Shown in pieces: positions 21,363 through 34,110 of a DNA stretch of 64,000 nt (the stretch's first letter is position 1; every line of letters starts with the position of its first letter). The notes beneath the pieces are model-generated. The model was not told the origin of the DNA, did not search any database, and saw only the letters and a program-made list of their open reading frames with translations. This DNA comes from Erythroxylum novogranatense (Eukaryota; Streptophyta; Magnoliopsida; Malpighiales; Erythroxylaceae): NCBI GenBank assembly GCA_029891385.1, contig CM057224.1, positions 37,577,005-37,641,004 on the forward strand, read 5' to 3'. Both the position numbers and the translations under genes were made by a program.

Positions 21363-24287
21363 TGTAGCGCCCTCTCACCGTAGGGTACACATCGGGAAAC
21401 CCGAGGGTCGCTCCGACACGTATCCTACGATAAAGGTTCACTACCAGAAAATTTCGTTCAATATCCACATGGCATCGCAATCATTTAAAATGCAATATAA
21501 CAAAAATTAGTAAATTATCATCCAAAATAATTGTATCGTCGACATACATCCAATGTCGAATAGACAAGTCTATCGCCTCCTAACAAAATCAAAAGGAAAC
21601 GATACAAGCATCTATCCTAAGTCATCCTCAAAAGCTAACCCAAATGATCGACCACATGTGCCATCACGCCTCTTGCCAGCTGCTCGTATGGCAGGAAATA
21701 ATATCTTCGGAGCTAGGAGTCTACTCTATCAGTCTTGAAAATATAATGCAATTTTGGGTGAGTTTGCGAACTCGGTGAGAAACCATCATTGATGGTTCAC
21801 TCAAATCATGCATTTACGATATTATGTATAACATATCTCAATAATATACAATCAACGATTATATACAATTTACAGTAGTCTATAATAGTTTACAGTATCT
21901 CATCACAGATTTACGGTATTATGCAAAGAATTTACTGATGCACTAACACTTATCAAGATCATATTGCGCTTCACGTTAAATCATGTCATTGTCACAATTC
22001 ACCATTCATTCACAATAATTTATAGTTGATGATTCATCATTCCACGAGTCACATACTGATCATTTCAGGCATTCAAGATAAGATGCAACGCACGTGCGAC
22101 TCTTTCCAGCTTATTCATGTTGTGCCCAAGTGCTCATCGGTGATCGGTTGACGCGTCGAGGATTTCTCCCCTGCTAGCTAGGCAAGATCTGATCTTAGGA
22201 TAAATCCCTGCTCGAGGTCGAGGCGGTCGAGAATAACAGATGATCGATGGGGCGCGCGTGATTTCTCCCCTCGGGCTCGGGCTAGGCCCGGTCAGTAGTA
22301 ATTGCGACTTGGGTCACATTCCATTATCTGATCATGCATTTATGCATGCAATGCAGTGTTTAATGATTTACAGTATACGGCTATAAAAGCCCAAAGATTC
22401 CAAAGATTCGATGTCGTTATGATATGGCTATAAAGCCCAGTATTCAGTCTCAGTGTCATGTATCAGTACAGTCCAGTTCAGTGAAAGCATGCAATTCAAT
22501 CTAATACATGCCAGTAATCATACAGTAGTCATACAATTCATTTTTGCATGTAATTCACGTAGAGCATGTAAACAACCAGGTATTTGAGAAACCAACTAGG
22601 TTACTCACCTGTTACTCCCGAGCTACTGCCTGGAAGTCCCAGCAATGTCCGTGGAACGACGATCCAACGGCACCTCTATAACAATGAAAGTACGCCTATT
22701 ATTAATCGCTCAATTAACCAATACAGTAATGCATATGTCTTAGTGAAATGATGTACCATGCATGTTCACGATTTTCCGGTGCCAAAACCCAATTTCGGTA
22801 CTTTAATGCTCAGTCCTATCTCTTTGTTCAATAGGTCGACAATATTTGATCCATCCTTAAAATCCAATCAATTTTCCTCAATTTGAATTCCCTATAACAA
22901 TTTCCTATTTATCGGGTCAAACCCTAAATTGAAATTCCCAATTAAAACTCCAATAGTCTCAATTTGACATTTAGGTCACTCTATGCACCATAATTGACCT
23001 TAATCTCTATAATTCATTACCAATAAAATCCAATCTAATTCCCATAATTATTCTCATTTTGTAGACCTCTTTCTCCAGTTCACAATGAATCTGGAATCAC
23101 CTCAATTGGAGGTCTACACAAAAAGTTATACTCAACAATCCAAAATCAATCCCATTAAAATCCCATTCGCCGCGACCACGCGACCTTCACCGCGCCACAT
23201 TCGGATTGCTCGCCGCGGCGTGAAGGGCGCTCGCCGCGGCGTGCAGCTCGCAATCCTTCGCCGCGATTCTCGCGTATGTCTCGATGCGGCGCGATAATTC
23301 ATCCGCTCGCTGTGGCGTCCCACGCCAGCTCGCCGCAGTGAACGAATATATATTCGTCGCCGTTGGGCTCGCGTGCAGGCCGCGGCGGAGATGGATTTCC
23401 TTCGTCTTCTCCGATCACATTTCCGCCATTAATGACATTAAAACCTCCATAATCACTCCCAATAACTCAAATAACCAAAATAAATACCATAGAAACTATC
23501 AATAGCAACATTAAAACCAGTAAAACTTACCAATCACTCTCAGATCCGAAAATCTCAAGAAATCACCGAAAACCCTAATCTTTCTCAAATCAACGATTTT
23601 CCACTCTACAACTCCTCAATCCTTCATCAAACACAATGAACCAATTAGTCTTGCACAATAAGGAGAACACCATAAGGAGAAATCAAGAAATCCTCACCGA
23701 TGGGAGGAATCGCAAGTCACCGTGGGAGGAGGAGAAGAGAAACTCGCAATTGCCTTAGAAAATTTTCCCCAATTTGAAGTCTCTGCTATATATAGCTATA
23801 GGTCTTCTAATCAGTCCAAATTTCAGTCTCAAATTTTTCAATGGCTCCAACTATAATTCGTCTAACAGTAAAACTCTAATTTTTCCATTGCCATTGAATA
23901 GTTCTTTCAGTAATATTCAGTCAATCAGTCAGTCACCCAAATATTTCCATTCCGGGCATTCTCACCCGAATTTCCCGAAAATTTCCTATAAGTCACTATA
24001 AAATACCAGTCACTCATAAACTATTCTAAATCAATCAATTGAACCCAATTACTCTAATTTTTTCTCAATTAATCACGATTTAAGCAGTCCAGTCAATTCG
24101 ATCAGTTCCAATTCACAATTAAATACCGGAAAATCATGAACGCATGTACCGATGAACATATGCATATGCAGTAGACCAGTTCCTCTATAATTAGAGGCCA
24201 AGAATATGCTCAACAAGAATACAAGAAGGCCTATCACCGGTCTCATAATTACCATAATACCCTTGCTAACAGTAACGGGATGTTACA
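21363..24287 (-). mobile_element. 5' LTR of element B
   Basis: Collinear with 15778-18685. It begins TGTAGCGCCCTC and ends GGGATGTTACA. On the minus strand: TATA box at 23786-23795, CpG island 23166-23400, donor-like GTGAGTAAC at 22608, hairpin 21751-21806. As the 5' LTR it would supply the promoter for the element RNA. Confidence 0.92.
23166..23400. repeat. CpG-rich island in element B 5' LTR
   Basis: Dense CGCCGCGGCG-like motifs; the counterpart of 17572-17790 and a better preserved version of the repeat (several intact CGCCGCGGCGTG phrases). Confidence 0.82.
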
Positions 24288-24292
24288 ACGAT

Positions 24293-26061
24293 ATCCAAAA
24301 CTTACAAACTTTATATCATTGGAAAGTTGGAAAGATCATCTACAACTTCCAAGAGACAAGTTTTACCAGTTCTACCTAGATCATTCCAGATTGTCCCTTG
24401 AATACAGAACACAATTCCTACCCTTATGAAAAATTGAGAAATAGCAATGTAAGAACTTGAAAAGCCATAAGAAACATAATGTATATGTATTTCATTCTCA
24501 ACAAAATAAGAGTTTTACAACACTTTAGTGGGCATTTCGAGCCACCCTACAATAGAATCTAAAATACAAACTTTACCAAAAACAATAAATTCTCAAAATG
24601 CAACTAAAGCATTGTTTTACAAAAATCTAGCTTCAAAAGAACAAAAGTGCAAATTGGAGTGATGCCTTGACGCTCAACTTGATCACTCGATATCTTACTC
24701 ATCACCTGTGGATAGGAAGGAAGGGGGTGAGCTCAAAAGCTCGTGGGTAACAATTTTATAATCGATAATAAGTAAAAACCATTGAAAATCTTCATGATCA
24801 TGGCAGTTTCTCACAAGTCCATAAAACATCTATATCTCACTTATCAAACCAAAATCACAGTTCACATAAGTTAAACATTCATCAAACTTGTCAACACATG
24901 TAAACACATAAACACATCATAATGGTTTGGGCGGATCTGTCACAGAACGTGCTACATATTTCTCATAAGGGTCTTGTGTAGTCGTGAACAGAACGTACTA
25001 TCGCAATCCCACAAAATGATCTTGCATAACTGTGAACATATGGAAGTCCGTGAAGGAGCTCCATGCCACTAGCGGGCAAGCGAAAGAAGCCTTTTTAATC
25101 AAGTGCACTTGACAGGCAGAACAGATCACCACAAACCCACATAACATGTAATTCATGAACTTCAAACATTTTGCCCATACGGCACATTGTTGTTTGAAAC
25201 TTGATTTCATGAGCATGACACATTTCATATGCACTTCTATTATCATTTCTGATCCCATCTTAAAAAAAAAACAATAAATGCACATTTTCAAGATAGTTGG
25301 AAATCATTTAATTCCATTTATTTGAAAGAACCTCTAATAGCTTATTTACTCAATTATAAAAATGTCACCCACCTTGATTTCCTTGCTTGAAAACTTGTTT
25401 AAGGCTGTCTCTCTTCTTGCTCCTCTTGTCTCCCTTTAACCATGAAAAAAATTCCCAATTCAATAGAATTTCAAATTGGAAAACCCAAAGAACCAAATGC
25501 ATGAAATTGATCCTAGAATACCTAAACCCATACCTTTCCTAAGCTCTTTGAACCAAAGACTTTTCAAAACTCCAAGAGATTAAAATCAACTTACCTTAAA
25601 TCTTCACCAAACAATGATTTTCTTCGCTGTAATGGAAGCTTTAATCTTCCCCTTCCTTTTTTCCTTCTTGATCACTCTCAAAATCCCTCTTGAAGGTTAA
25701 GAAAAATCAAAACCTAGTTTGCTCTCCTTTATTTCTCTAACTCACAAAACTCTCTCCCTTCTCTTTTCAATTTCATTTTCTCTCTCTTCCAAAAGCAAGA
25801 CACCCCCCTTTCTTCTTTTTTACACCCTTAATGATTGCCTAAAGTCCCTTTTTACCCTTACTTTAATGCCTTATGGGTTTTAGACTTAAGTGACTTGCAA
25901 AAATTGGCCTCACACTCTCCCATTACTTTAATAGTTCAAAACCCTTAGCCCATGTCATATTATCTTACCCGCATTAACAAACTAATCAATTCTAACATAA
26001 ATAATCTAACCAGACCCCAAAATTAGTCTCATCATGTTAAAAAAAAAATTAGGGGCCAACA
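24293..26061 (-). mobile_element. 5' LTR of host Tekay-type element, segment 2
   Basis: Continues 14684-15777 after element B. Ends AGGGGCCAACA at 26061 (LTR start on the minus strand, TGTTGGCCCC). From 24570 on it matches the 3' LTR 4106-5590 nearly base for base. The flank beyond 26061 (TTAATGCGG) is outside the element; its target duplication cannot be checked because the other end lies beyond the window. Confidence 0.85.
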
Positions 26062-27682
26062 TTAATGCGGAAGTGGTCGATCGATTCTCTATTTGCTAGT
26101 CCATGTTTCAGGGTTGGTTACTAGAGTCACCGTTCATCTACGCCCCAAACTCTAAGCTTTGATGGTGTGATTCACGTAAGGAAGGATGAAGGGATTTTTT
26201 TTTCTGTGATTGCAATAAATGTTATCTCTTCTATTTTTCACTCCCTTAATCCTCCTTTTATATTAGGACAAATATAACCGACGGAAGTTAACGTGGCCAT
26301 TCATGTTGTACAACTGTCAACAAAAAAGATTATCTCTAAAATAATAAACTTGAAAATTATACTATGGTTCCTTTAAGTAACTTGCATGACCAATTACCTA
26401 TAAAGATAAAGGATCTTGGGAGTTTTATGATTCCATGCCATTTGAGTGCTTATAATGTTATTAATTGTTTATCTTTGCTAATGTTAATCTAATAACTTTA
26501 TCTCTTCTTAAGTAGTTTATAATAGGTGAACTGAAGCCTAATATAGTGTCACTCTAACTTGTATTGGTTTATAAAGTACCTAACTAGGGTAATGGAAGAT
26601 GTACTTGCTAAAGTAGAAATTTTCATCTTTCCTACCAATCAGAACATAATAGAAAAGTAGTTGGTCCTATAAAATCTTAATTTGATGCTTTTAATGTCGT
26701 TGCCCTCGTACATCCTTTTTTCTTTAAATGTTAAGTGGTTGTTCTATTAAAGGAAAAGTTAACATGTGAAACTTGCAACTGTAGTTTGATTACTAAAAAT
26801 TAGAAATAAATATTCATTTTAAAGAAACAAAATGCTAACTTTTTAGGGGTGACTTATTGATTGATTTCCAGCATTATTGGTGTATAAAACTAACATATAA
26901 TCCTTTACTTAAATTTAGGGTTTTATTAAGGGAAGAAACATTGTTAAAGAAAAAGAAAAAAGAAAACATCAAGTAAAAAGGAAATGAAATGTGATAATAT
27001 AGAGAAATAATCCTTTTCAGAGTTACTCTTACATCCTTGTGTATATATACAAACCATATGGATGTATAGTCATTGCCTATGATCCAAATAGAATTAAGGT
27101 CTAAAATATTTTGTTTGTGGATTAAATTATTCATCTCTCAATAAACTTGCGTCAAGAGAGGTCTAAGTTTTTTTTACTTCTTTTATAAGTCCAATTAAAA
27201 ATAAAATTGGAGGAATTAAAAAATTAGAAATTGGTATATAAGAAAAAATGTAGATGGGTTTTGGCCACTGATGATTGATTGGATGAATTTCTACAAAGCA
27301 AAACAATCCTTAGTAGCCCTCTCTCCTTAAATCATTCTCTAAGTATCATTCAGAACTTAATCACAAGTTACCTTCACTTGATTTAATATCTTAGATCATT
27401 TGTTTGTTTTGTTTGTAGGTTATGGTTTGTGTTGAAGAGCATCGATAATAGTCTAACGTCCTCCTTCTTTGTAGATTGCAGTTGTCTGTCCATCCAGGTA
27501 AGTCGTCCAACTAAAGTCTCCAATATGTTTTGCTTTACTAGTGGGAGTATTTGTGTTATATGGGTGTATTTTTTAATTGCAAATGATATATTTTTTTATG
27601 TTGTTGTTTGCAATACTCTGACTATCATTGATGATAACAAAAAGTTTTGATTTAATATTCTAGTAATAACTTAAATATGAAA
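26062..27682. other. Gene-free AT-rich DNA
   Basis: No recognisable coding sequence, RNA gene or repeat. Scattered GTAAG and TTTGTAG phrases near 27420-27500 resemble splice sites but no protein homology supports an exon. Confidence 0.5.
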
Positions 27683-29534
27683 GACTCTAATTACTAGTAA
27701 CTTCAAGTTGATGTAACAATTGAATTGAATAAGGATTGCATTTAATATGGGTATCTTTAGAACATTGAGGCATAATAAACCATTAGGTAAATATATAGGA
27801 TGGAAACCAGTGATGCAGCTCCGATGAGGCTTATAAGTGAAAAATTCCATGAGCCCAAAAGCCATAGTATAACATGTTTCTCAATTCATAGGTGAAAACA
27901 ACGCCACGTACCTTGGACTTTCTTACTTTCGAACTTTGTCAACAAACTTCAATCCTATAGACTCTAATTACTAGTAAGTTAAAGTTGATGTAACAATTAA
28001 ATTGAATAAGGATTGCATTTAATATGGATATTTTTGAAACATTGAGCCATAATAAGCCATTAGGTATGCAGCTCTCACGAGGCTTATAGGTGAAAAATTT
28101 CACGAACCTAGGAGCCATAACAAGAACATGTTTCTCGATTCATAGGTGTAAACAACATCACGTATCTTAGACTTTCTTACTTTCAAACTTTGTCAACAAA
28201 CTTCAATCCTATAGACTCTAATTACTAGTAACTTAAAGTTGATGTAACAATTGAATTGAATAAGCATTGCATTTAATATGGATATTTTTGAAACATAATA
28301 AATTATTAGGTAGGTATATAGGCTGGAAACTAATGATGCAGCTACCATTAGGCTTATAAGTGAAAATTTTCACGAGCTTAAGAGTCACAGCGATAACATA
28401 TTTCTCAATTCACAGGTATAAACAATGTCATGTTCCTTAGACTTTCTTATTTTTGAACATTGCCAACAAACTTCAATCCTATAGACTCTAATTACTAGTA
28501 ACTTAAAGTTGATGTAACAATTGAATTGAATAAGGATTACGTTTAATATGGATATTTTTGAAACAATGAGGCATAATAAACCATTAGGTAGGTATATAGG
28601 CTAGAAACCAGTGATGTAGCTTCCATAAGGCTTGTAGGTGAAAAATTCTACGAGCCTAGGAGCCACAGCGAGAACATGTTTCTTGATTCACATGTGTAAA
28701 CAATGCCACGTACCTTAGGTTTTCTTACTTTTAAACTTTGTCAACAAAATAGACTATAATTACTAGTAACGTAAAGTTGATATAACAATTGAATTGAATA
28801 AGGATTGCATTAATATGGATTTTTTTAAACATTGAGGTATAATAAACCTTTAGGTAAGTATATAGGCTAGAAATCAGTGATGCAACTCCTATGAGACTTA
28901 TAGGTGAAAAATCCCATGGGTCTAGGAGCCACAATGAGAACATGTTTCTCGATTCATAGGTGTAAACAATGCCACGTACCTTAGGCTTTCTTACTTTCAA
29001 ACTTTGTCAACAAACTTTAATCCTGTAGACTATAATCACTAGTAACTTAAATTTGATGTAACAATTAAATTGAATAAGCATTTCGTTTAATATGGATTTT
29101 TTAAAACATTAAGGCATAATAAACCTTTAGGTAAGTATATATGCTGGAAACTAGTGATGCAGCTCCCATGAGGCTTATAGGTGAAAAATTCCACGTGCCT
29201 AAGAGCCACAATGAGAACATGTTTCTCGATTCATAGGTGTAAACAATGCCACGTACCTTAGGCTTTCTTAATTTCAAACTTTGTCAACAAACTTCAATCC
29301 TATATACTGTAATTACTAGTAACTTAAAGTTGATGAAATAATTGAATTGAATAAGGATTGCATTTAATATGGATTTTTTAAACATTGAGGTATAATAAAC
29401 CTTTAGGTAAGTATATAGGCTGGAAACTAGTGATACAGCTCCCATGAGGCTTATAGTTGAAAAATTCCATGAGTCTAGGAGCCATAGCGATAACATGTTT
29501 CTCGATTCACAGGTATAAACAACGCCACGTACCT
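27683..29534. repeat. Tandem array of seven units of about 270 bp
   Basis: Units begin with GACTCTAATTACTAGTAAC at about 27683, 27960, 28214, 28484, 28752, 29028 and 29305; spacing is 254-277 bp. Each unit includes AACAATTGAATTGAATAAG, AGGCTTATAGGTGAAAAATT, GAACATGTTTCTCGATTCA and CAACGCCACGTACCTTA. Units differ by substitutions and short deletions, so this is an old satellite-like array. Small minus-strand frames within units recur only because the unit recurs. No function recognised. Confidence 0.92.
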
Positions 29535-29570
29535 TAATTAATACAACTTAGTAAGTTATTAGAAGAGATA

Positions 29571-29576
29571 TGTGTA

Positions 29577-29621
<45 letters not shown>
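29571..29621. repeat. Compound microsatellite (TG)n(AG)n
   Basis: About 24 bp of TG-rich repeats followed by about 28 bp of GA repeats, just beyond the 270-bp array. Confidence 0.95.
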
Positions 29622-29625
<4 letters not shown>

Positions 29626-30774
29626 AGTAGGAAATGCCACTAACGTTCATATGTTTCCTGTCACCTTTCACCATTCTAAATTAGTTGGTTGATGGAATCG
29701 TTATGAATATGTTAAGCAACATATGTTGTGCTAAACTTGAATTTCTCACATTCTAATCAATATATACGCATGAGGAAATTGCTTAATATAAATTAATCAA
29801 ATATTTGAACAATAATTTAAAGAGAATAGGGAGAACATAATACAAACTAATTTATAATGGTTTAGTAAACAATCCTTGCTTTTACTCCAAAGACTCTTCT
29901 TGAAATTCCACTATAATTCATTTTTTAAGGTGAAAAATAACCTTTGTACAATCTTTCTCGATAAAGAGTAATCCTTCTTAAAATCTTCTTCTAAAGTCAA
30001 AAGGAACCTCAATATCATTTATATCAGCCTCAAATACAATAATATCACGCCCTAACCAAATATTATAACTTGAAGTAATATATTTTATCACTTGATAACC
30101 CCAAAATGGCTCACTTATACAAATATGGCACAATGATGAATGATTGAAAAACTCTTTGAAATGTGTATATACATCACCTAAAACTTCTTGATGCTAAATC
30201 CTATAAGAAAAAAAGCTATTTATAGTGTTTTGTGAAATGATTATGATTAGTGATCCTTTTAGATAACCAAATTAATAAAGTGAACTTACAGATAATAATA
30301 CAAAACAAGAAATGACTTTGATAAGCCTTTTTCTTATTTTATTAGGTTTTGATCTTCATTTCATCGATTGCATTTGTCAACTTTTTTATCAACTTCATAC
30401 TCAATCTTTTATGGCTTCATTTTGTTCTAATTTTATCAAAATGATAAAACATGTTAGTAGTAATTATTTTTTATCTTCCAAAATATGTTAAAGTTTCTAT
30501 TAGTTTGACAACTTCCCTTTTGATGATTAAAAATGTTTGGATATTAAAGAAAATAATAATAAAATTAAGCATATAAAAAATCAAGATAGTGATTAGCTTC
30601 CCTTAATTATTTCAATATCAATATCGAGACATTCAACTTGAAGAGATATAGATACATTTAAGTATCATAAATTTACTCAAACATATCTTGTAAAGTGCAA
30701 AAAATATAAAAATGAGAAAACACATGATTATTGATAAGCTCCTAGCCATAAAATTCAAAGTTATACTTAGTACT
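29622..30774. other. Gene-free AT-rich DNA
   Basis: No coding sequence, RNA gene or repeat could be supported here on either strand. Confidence 0.5.
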
Positions 30775-32080
30775 TGCAAGAGCAGTGCCCTAAAGGCAAT
30801 CGTCTTTAGTACGTTTTGTACAAAATTGTGTACAGAGTTTAGTTTTTAATAATAAAAAAAGACATATTTCATTAATTTGGTATTCATTATTTATGAATTG
30901 ATATTGATCTATAAGCAAATTAATGAAGTCCATTATATATGACATAACATGAAGGAAATCATGATGTGATCATACTATTGAGATTCCTATCATGTGTAAT
31001 TATCCCAGTATCTAAATTATCCCTAGTCATAGGATTAATGAGATTGGACATCATTAATCAGAATAGACTAGCACATGTTAAACTCCTTGATTTGATCAAG
31101 TAGTGGATCTCAGAAATTGTAAACATAAGATGTTTAGAGTTAAGATGTGGATGCTTACTAGAGGTAGTAAGTACATTGGATGACCTACCATGAGATCATC
31201 ATATGGATGTTCTATTTTAATGACAATGATAATCTTATCATAGTAATGGTGCAAGTATCATTAGATTTGAGGTACTCAAGATATCTTGTATACTGTTTCT
31301 ATACTTTGACACAATTCTTTGTTGCCTTGCAGAGGTTGCTTATAGGGTGGTGATTGGGTACAACTAGAGGTATTCGAAGATAATTGAGTAGTCAATAGGG
31401 GATTCACTACTTTTTTGATAACAGAAGATGATACCCACGGTCTCTTGTCGGGGCCATTACTTGAAAATCTTTGGCCAGAGTACATATTTCATGAAGAATG
31501 TCTTCATTGATATATAGTAATGAGTCCCAGGACAAGAACTGATGTCACTTGGACTACATTTGACATAGTCAGTCTAATCAGAGTTGATACTTTACCCATA
31601 CTCATAACCAAGTGGGGTATAGCATGGTTAAAAGATGAATTGCATAGCAATTGTCTATGGGAGGGTTCGTGAGATGGTTCTTAACAAGCAGGAGTTCATT
31701 CATCAAACCACTTACTTTCTGGTCAATTGGGGTCATGATGTATTGCTAGACGCTATTTATGACTGACTTAGATCAAGTGTTAATCTAAGTGGTTAACATA
31801 AATGGAAACCTAATGGGTCACACGCATAAAAGTGACTCAAAGGATTCGTAAAATGATTTTGGATAAAAATCCATTATATGGAGAGCAATAGAACCAATTT
31901 GATCCTGATGAGATTGGGATATGTCCCAATGAGATCGTGACATCAATATTGCTGAAACAGGTCTCCGATGTTTTTCTACACCCAGAACCCAGTAGGACCG
32001 ACCCCAATGTGTGTGTGTGTGTGTGTTTGTGTGTGTATATATATATATATATATAGATATATATAGATATATATATATAT

Positions 32081-32159
<79 letters not shown>

Positions 32160-32563
32160 ATGGGCAAAAGGTGTTTTAAAAGTGTTATTTTTTGTCATAT
32201 TTTATTTATTGTCTTAAAATGATAAAAGACAGAAATGATAAAAGACAAAATAATGAAAACAAATAAAGGGTGATGATTGTGTAAAATTGTTTTACAAGTT
32301 TTAAAAGTCATCTTCATGATTCTCTCATCATCTTTCTTATCTTCTTCATCTTCTTCCTCCTCTCCTTCACATTTTTTCTCTCCTTAGAACAAAAAACAGA
32401 GCTAGCACTCTTGTCTTTGTTCTAGCCATTTTCGGATTAAAGAGTTTGATTCGGTTAGTTTCTCCGATATCTGCGTGGATACTGTTAGAGACGGTCTGTT
32501 TTGGTCATTGTGGTTTACAATAAACCAACGAGTAGAAGATCAAAGAACGAAAGAGACTACGCA
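30775..32563 (+). mobile_element. Probable copia LTR (solo or relic)
   Basis: The segment begins TGCAAGAGCAGTGCCCTAAAGGC and lacks coding sequence. Phrases such as GGACAAGAACTGATGTCACTTGG, ATGAGATTGGGATATGTCCC and CTCCGATATCTGCGTGGATA recall long LTRs of plant Ty1/copia families. No clear target duplication or second LTR was found, so boundaries are approximate. It could instead be unclassified intergenic DNA. Confidence 0.35.
32009..32157. repeat. Compound microsatellite (GT)n(TA)n
   Basis: About 28 bp of GT repeats followed by about 120 bp of TA repeats with a few AGA interruptions. Long Tyr-Ile frames on the minus strand are repeat products. Confidence 0.95.
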
Positions 32564-32574
32564 CATATATATAT

Positions 32575-32646
32575 GAATGATTTATTTGTGTAAATGTCAT
32601 GAATTATATATATATAATTCATGACATTTACACAAATAAATCATTC
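32575..32646. repeat. Perfect 72-bp palindrome without spacer
   Basis: The 36 bases from 32575 to 32610 (beginning GAATGATTTATTTGTG) are followed immediately by their exact reverse complement to 32646 (ending CAAATAAATCATTC). The centre is TATATATATATA. There is no loop and no mismatch. Confidence 0.95.
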
Positions 32647-32849
32647 TATAGATAATTGGAAATTTTCAACTAGGTTTAAAGGTATTTCCTTGTATAGGAA
32701 CATACATCTTAGACTTCAGGAAAGTTTAAAACCATTTTTTTTTTGTTTTCTGCACTACATGTATATGATGCACGCACCAGAATTTTCCTACAGTACTCTT
32801 ATTAATCTATTTTAAGATGCATTCAACAAAGGAAGATAAATTGGAGACA

Positions 32850-34110
32850 ATATTTTATTAGCTCAAAAGCTCTTCAAGAACTACACTAAAAGAAATTCAT
32901 TTAAAAGTTATGCAATTAAGGCGGACTTTCATAATGCCTTTGATTCCATCCATTGGGAATTTATCTTAAACACTCTATAGAAATTTGGTTTCCCCAAACA
33001 ATTCCTCAATTATATAGAAGAATGTATCAATTCTATCTCTTATTGCATTTTTGTAAATGAAGAACTTACAAATCTTATCAAAGTTGTCAAAGACTTGAGG
33101 CATGGGGGGATTTAATTTCTCCATACTTATTCACCCTATGTATTGAGGTTCTTTATAGACTAATTCATATAATCATTACTCAAGAAATAAACTTTAAGTA
33201 CCATAATAAAAGAAAAATGTTCAAGATTCATAATTTGTCTTTTACTGATGATCTGCTACTCCTTGTAAGAGTTAATCTTAATTCCATCATTACACTAATG
33301 ATAGCATTTAGAACTTTCAAGAAATTGTTTAACCTCTCAATAAACATAAACAAGAGTTATGTAATAGTTTTCATTGGGTGCAACACATCTTGATAGCTAG
33401 GTCTCTTAATTGATAGGGCTTAAAATAAATAAGGTCCCTTTTACCTAATTAAGGATCCCCATCTCTTGTAAAAGAACAATTTACAAAGACTTTATTCATT
33501 TGACATAGAAGAAACAAGGAAGGGTTAACATCTGGTGTAATAAAATCCTCTCCTTTATATATGGACTAGACATCTCACTTATTTCTACCTAAAAGCTTGA
33601 CTAAATCTATAAAAGATGATGCTCAAATCCTTTCCATGATTTGGTGATGCTATAAGAAATCATTTCCTAAAGTTAATTGGAATGAGGTTTGTTTTTTCAA
33701 AGAAGAACAAAGTTTGGGAATTTGTCTAATAAATTTCACAATTAAAGTTCTTATAATTAACAAAATTTGGAGGATATTAATTGATAAAGAAGCATTACGG
33801 GTACAATAAGTACATACACAATTTTTTAGGGGTAAAAGATTATGAAATGTATACTTTATGGACTAAGCCACATATTCTAAGACTAAGGGAAAAAGTAAGG
33901 TTGAAATTCAAACACAAGCTTAGAGGTGAAGCTATTACTAGATTCTGTTATGATAATTAAACTAATAATGGTCCTCTATATAACAATGAATTCTAAATGC
34001 TCAAAAGTAAAATTTAGGATTAAGTTATAGTCAAGGAAGTCCTAAAAGACAATCCTTGTAACTCAATCAATCTACTTTGTCTACCTACTAGCTTTAGCCC
34101 CAAGCCCTAA
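32850..34110 (+). pseudogene. LINE (L1-type) reverse transcriptase relic
   Basis: Conceptual reading in shifting frames gives KADFHNAFDSIHWEFIL (from about 32920), then FGFPKQFLNYIEECINS, then VKDLRHGG, and a catalytic-box relic SFTDDLLLL near 33237 (usually FADDLLLF), then FRTFKKLFNLSININKS. Further on, NWNEVCFFKEEQSLGICLINF and KIWRILIDKEALRVQ match the typical post-RT region of plant L1 elements. Stops and frameshifts are frequent and no 5' region or poly-A tail is visible, so this is an old truncated copy. It starts about 200 bp after the 72-bp palindrome. Confidence 0.8.

Larger units (their letters stand above)
15778..24287 (-). mobile_element. Element B: complete but pol-less gypsy retrotransposon
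   Basis: Two LTRs of about 2.9 kb (15778-18685 and 21363-24287) flank only 2.7 kb of internal DNA. Perfect 5-bp target duplications ACGAT lie at 15773-15777 and 24288-24292. On the minus strand the order is 5' LTR (right), primer-binding site, gag remnants, about 1.3 kb without coding sequence, polypurine tract, 3' LTR (left). Protease, reverse transcriptase and integrase are absent, so the element must have been mobilised in trans or lost pol after insertion. It inserted into the 5' LTR of the Tekay element. Confidence 0.92.

Noticed and set aside
31818..32198. Tyr-Ile-rich reading frames over TA repeats (also near 402-584)
   Set aside because: Frames arise from uninterrupted TA dinucleotides, have no homology and extend equally in several frames.
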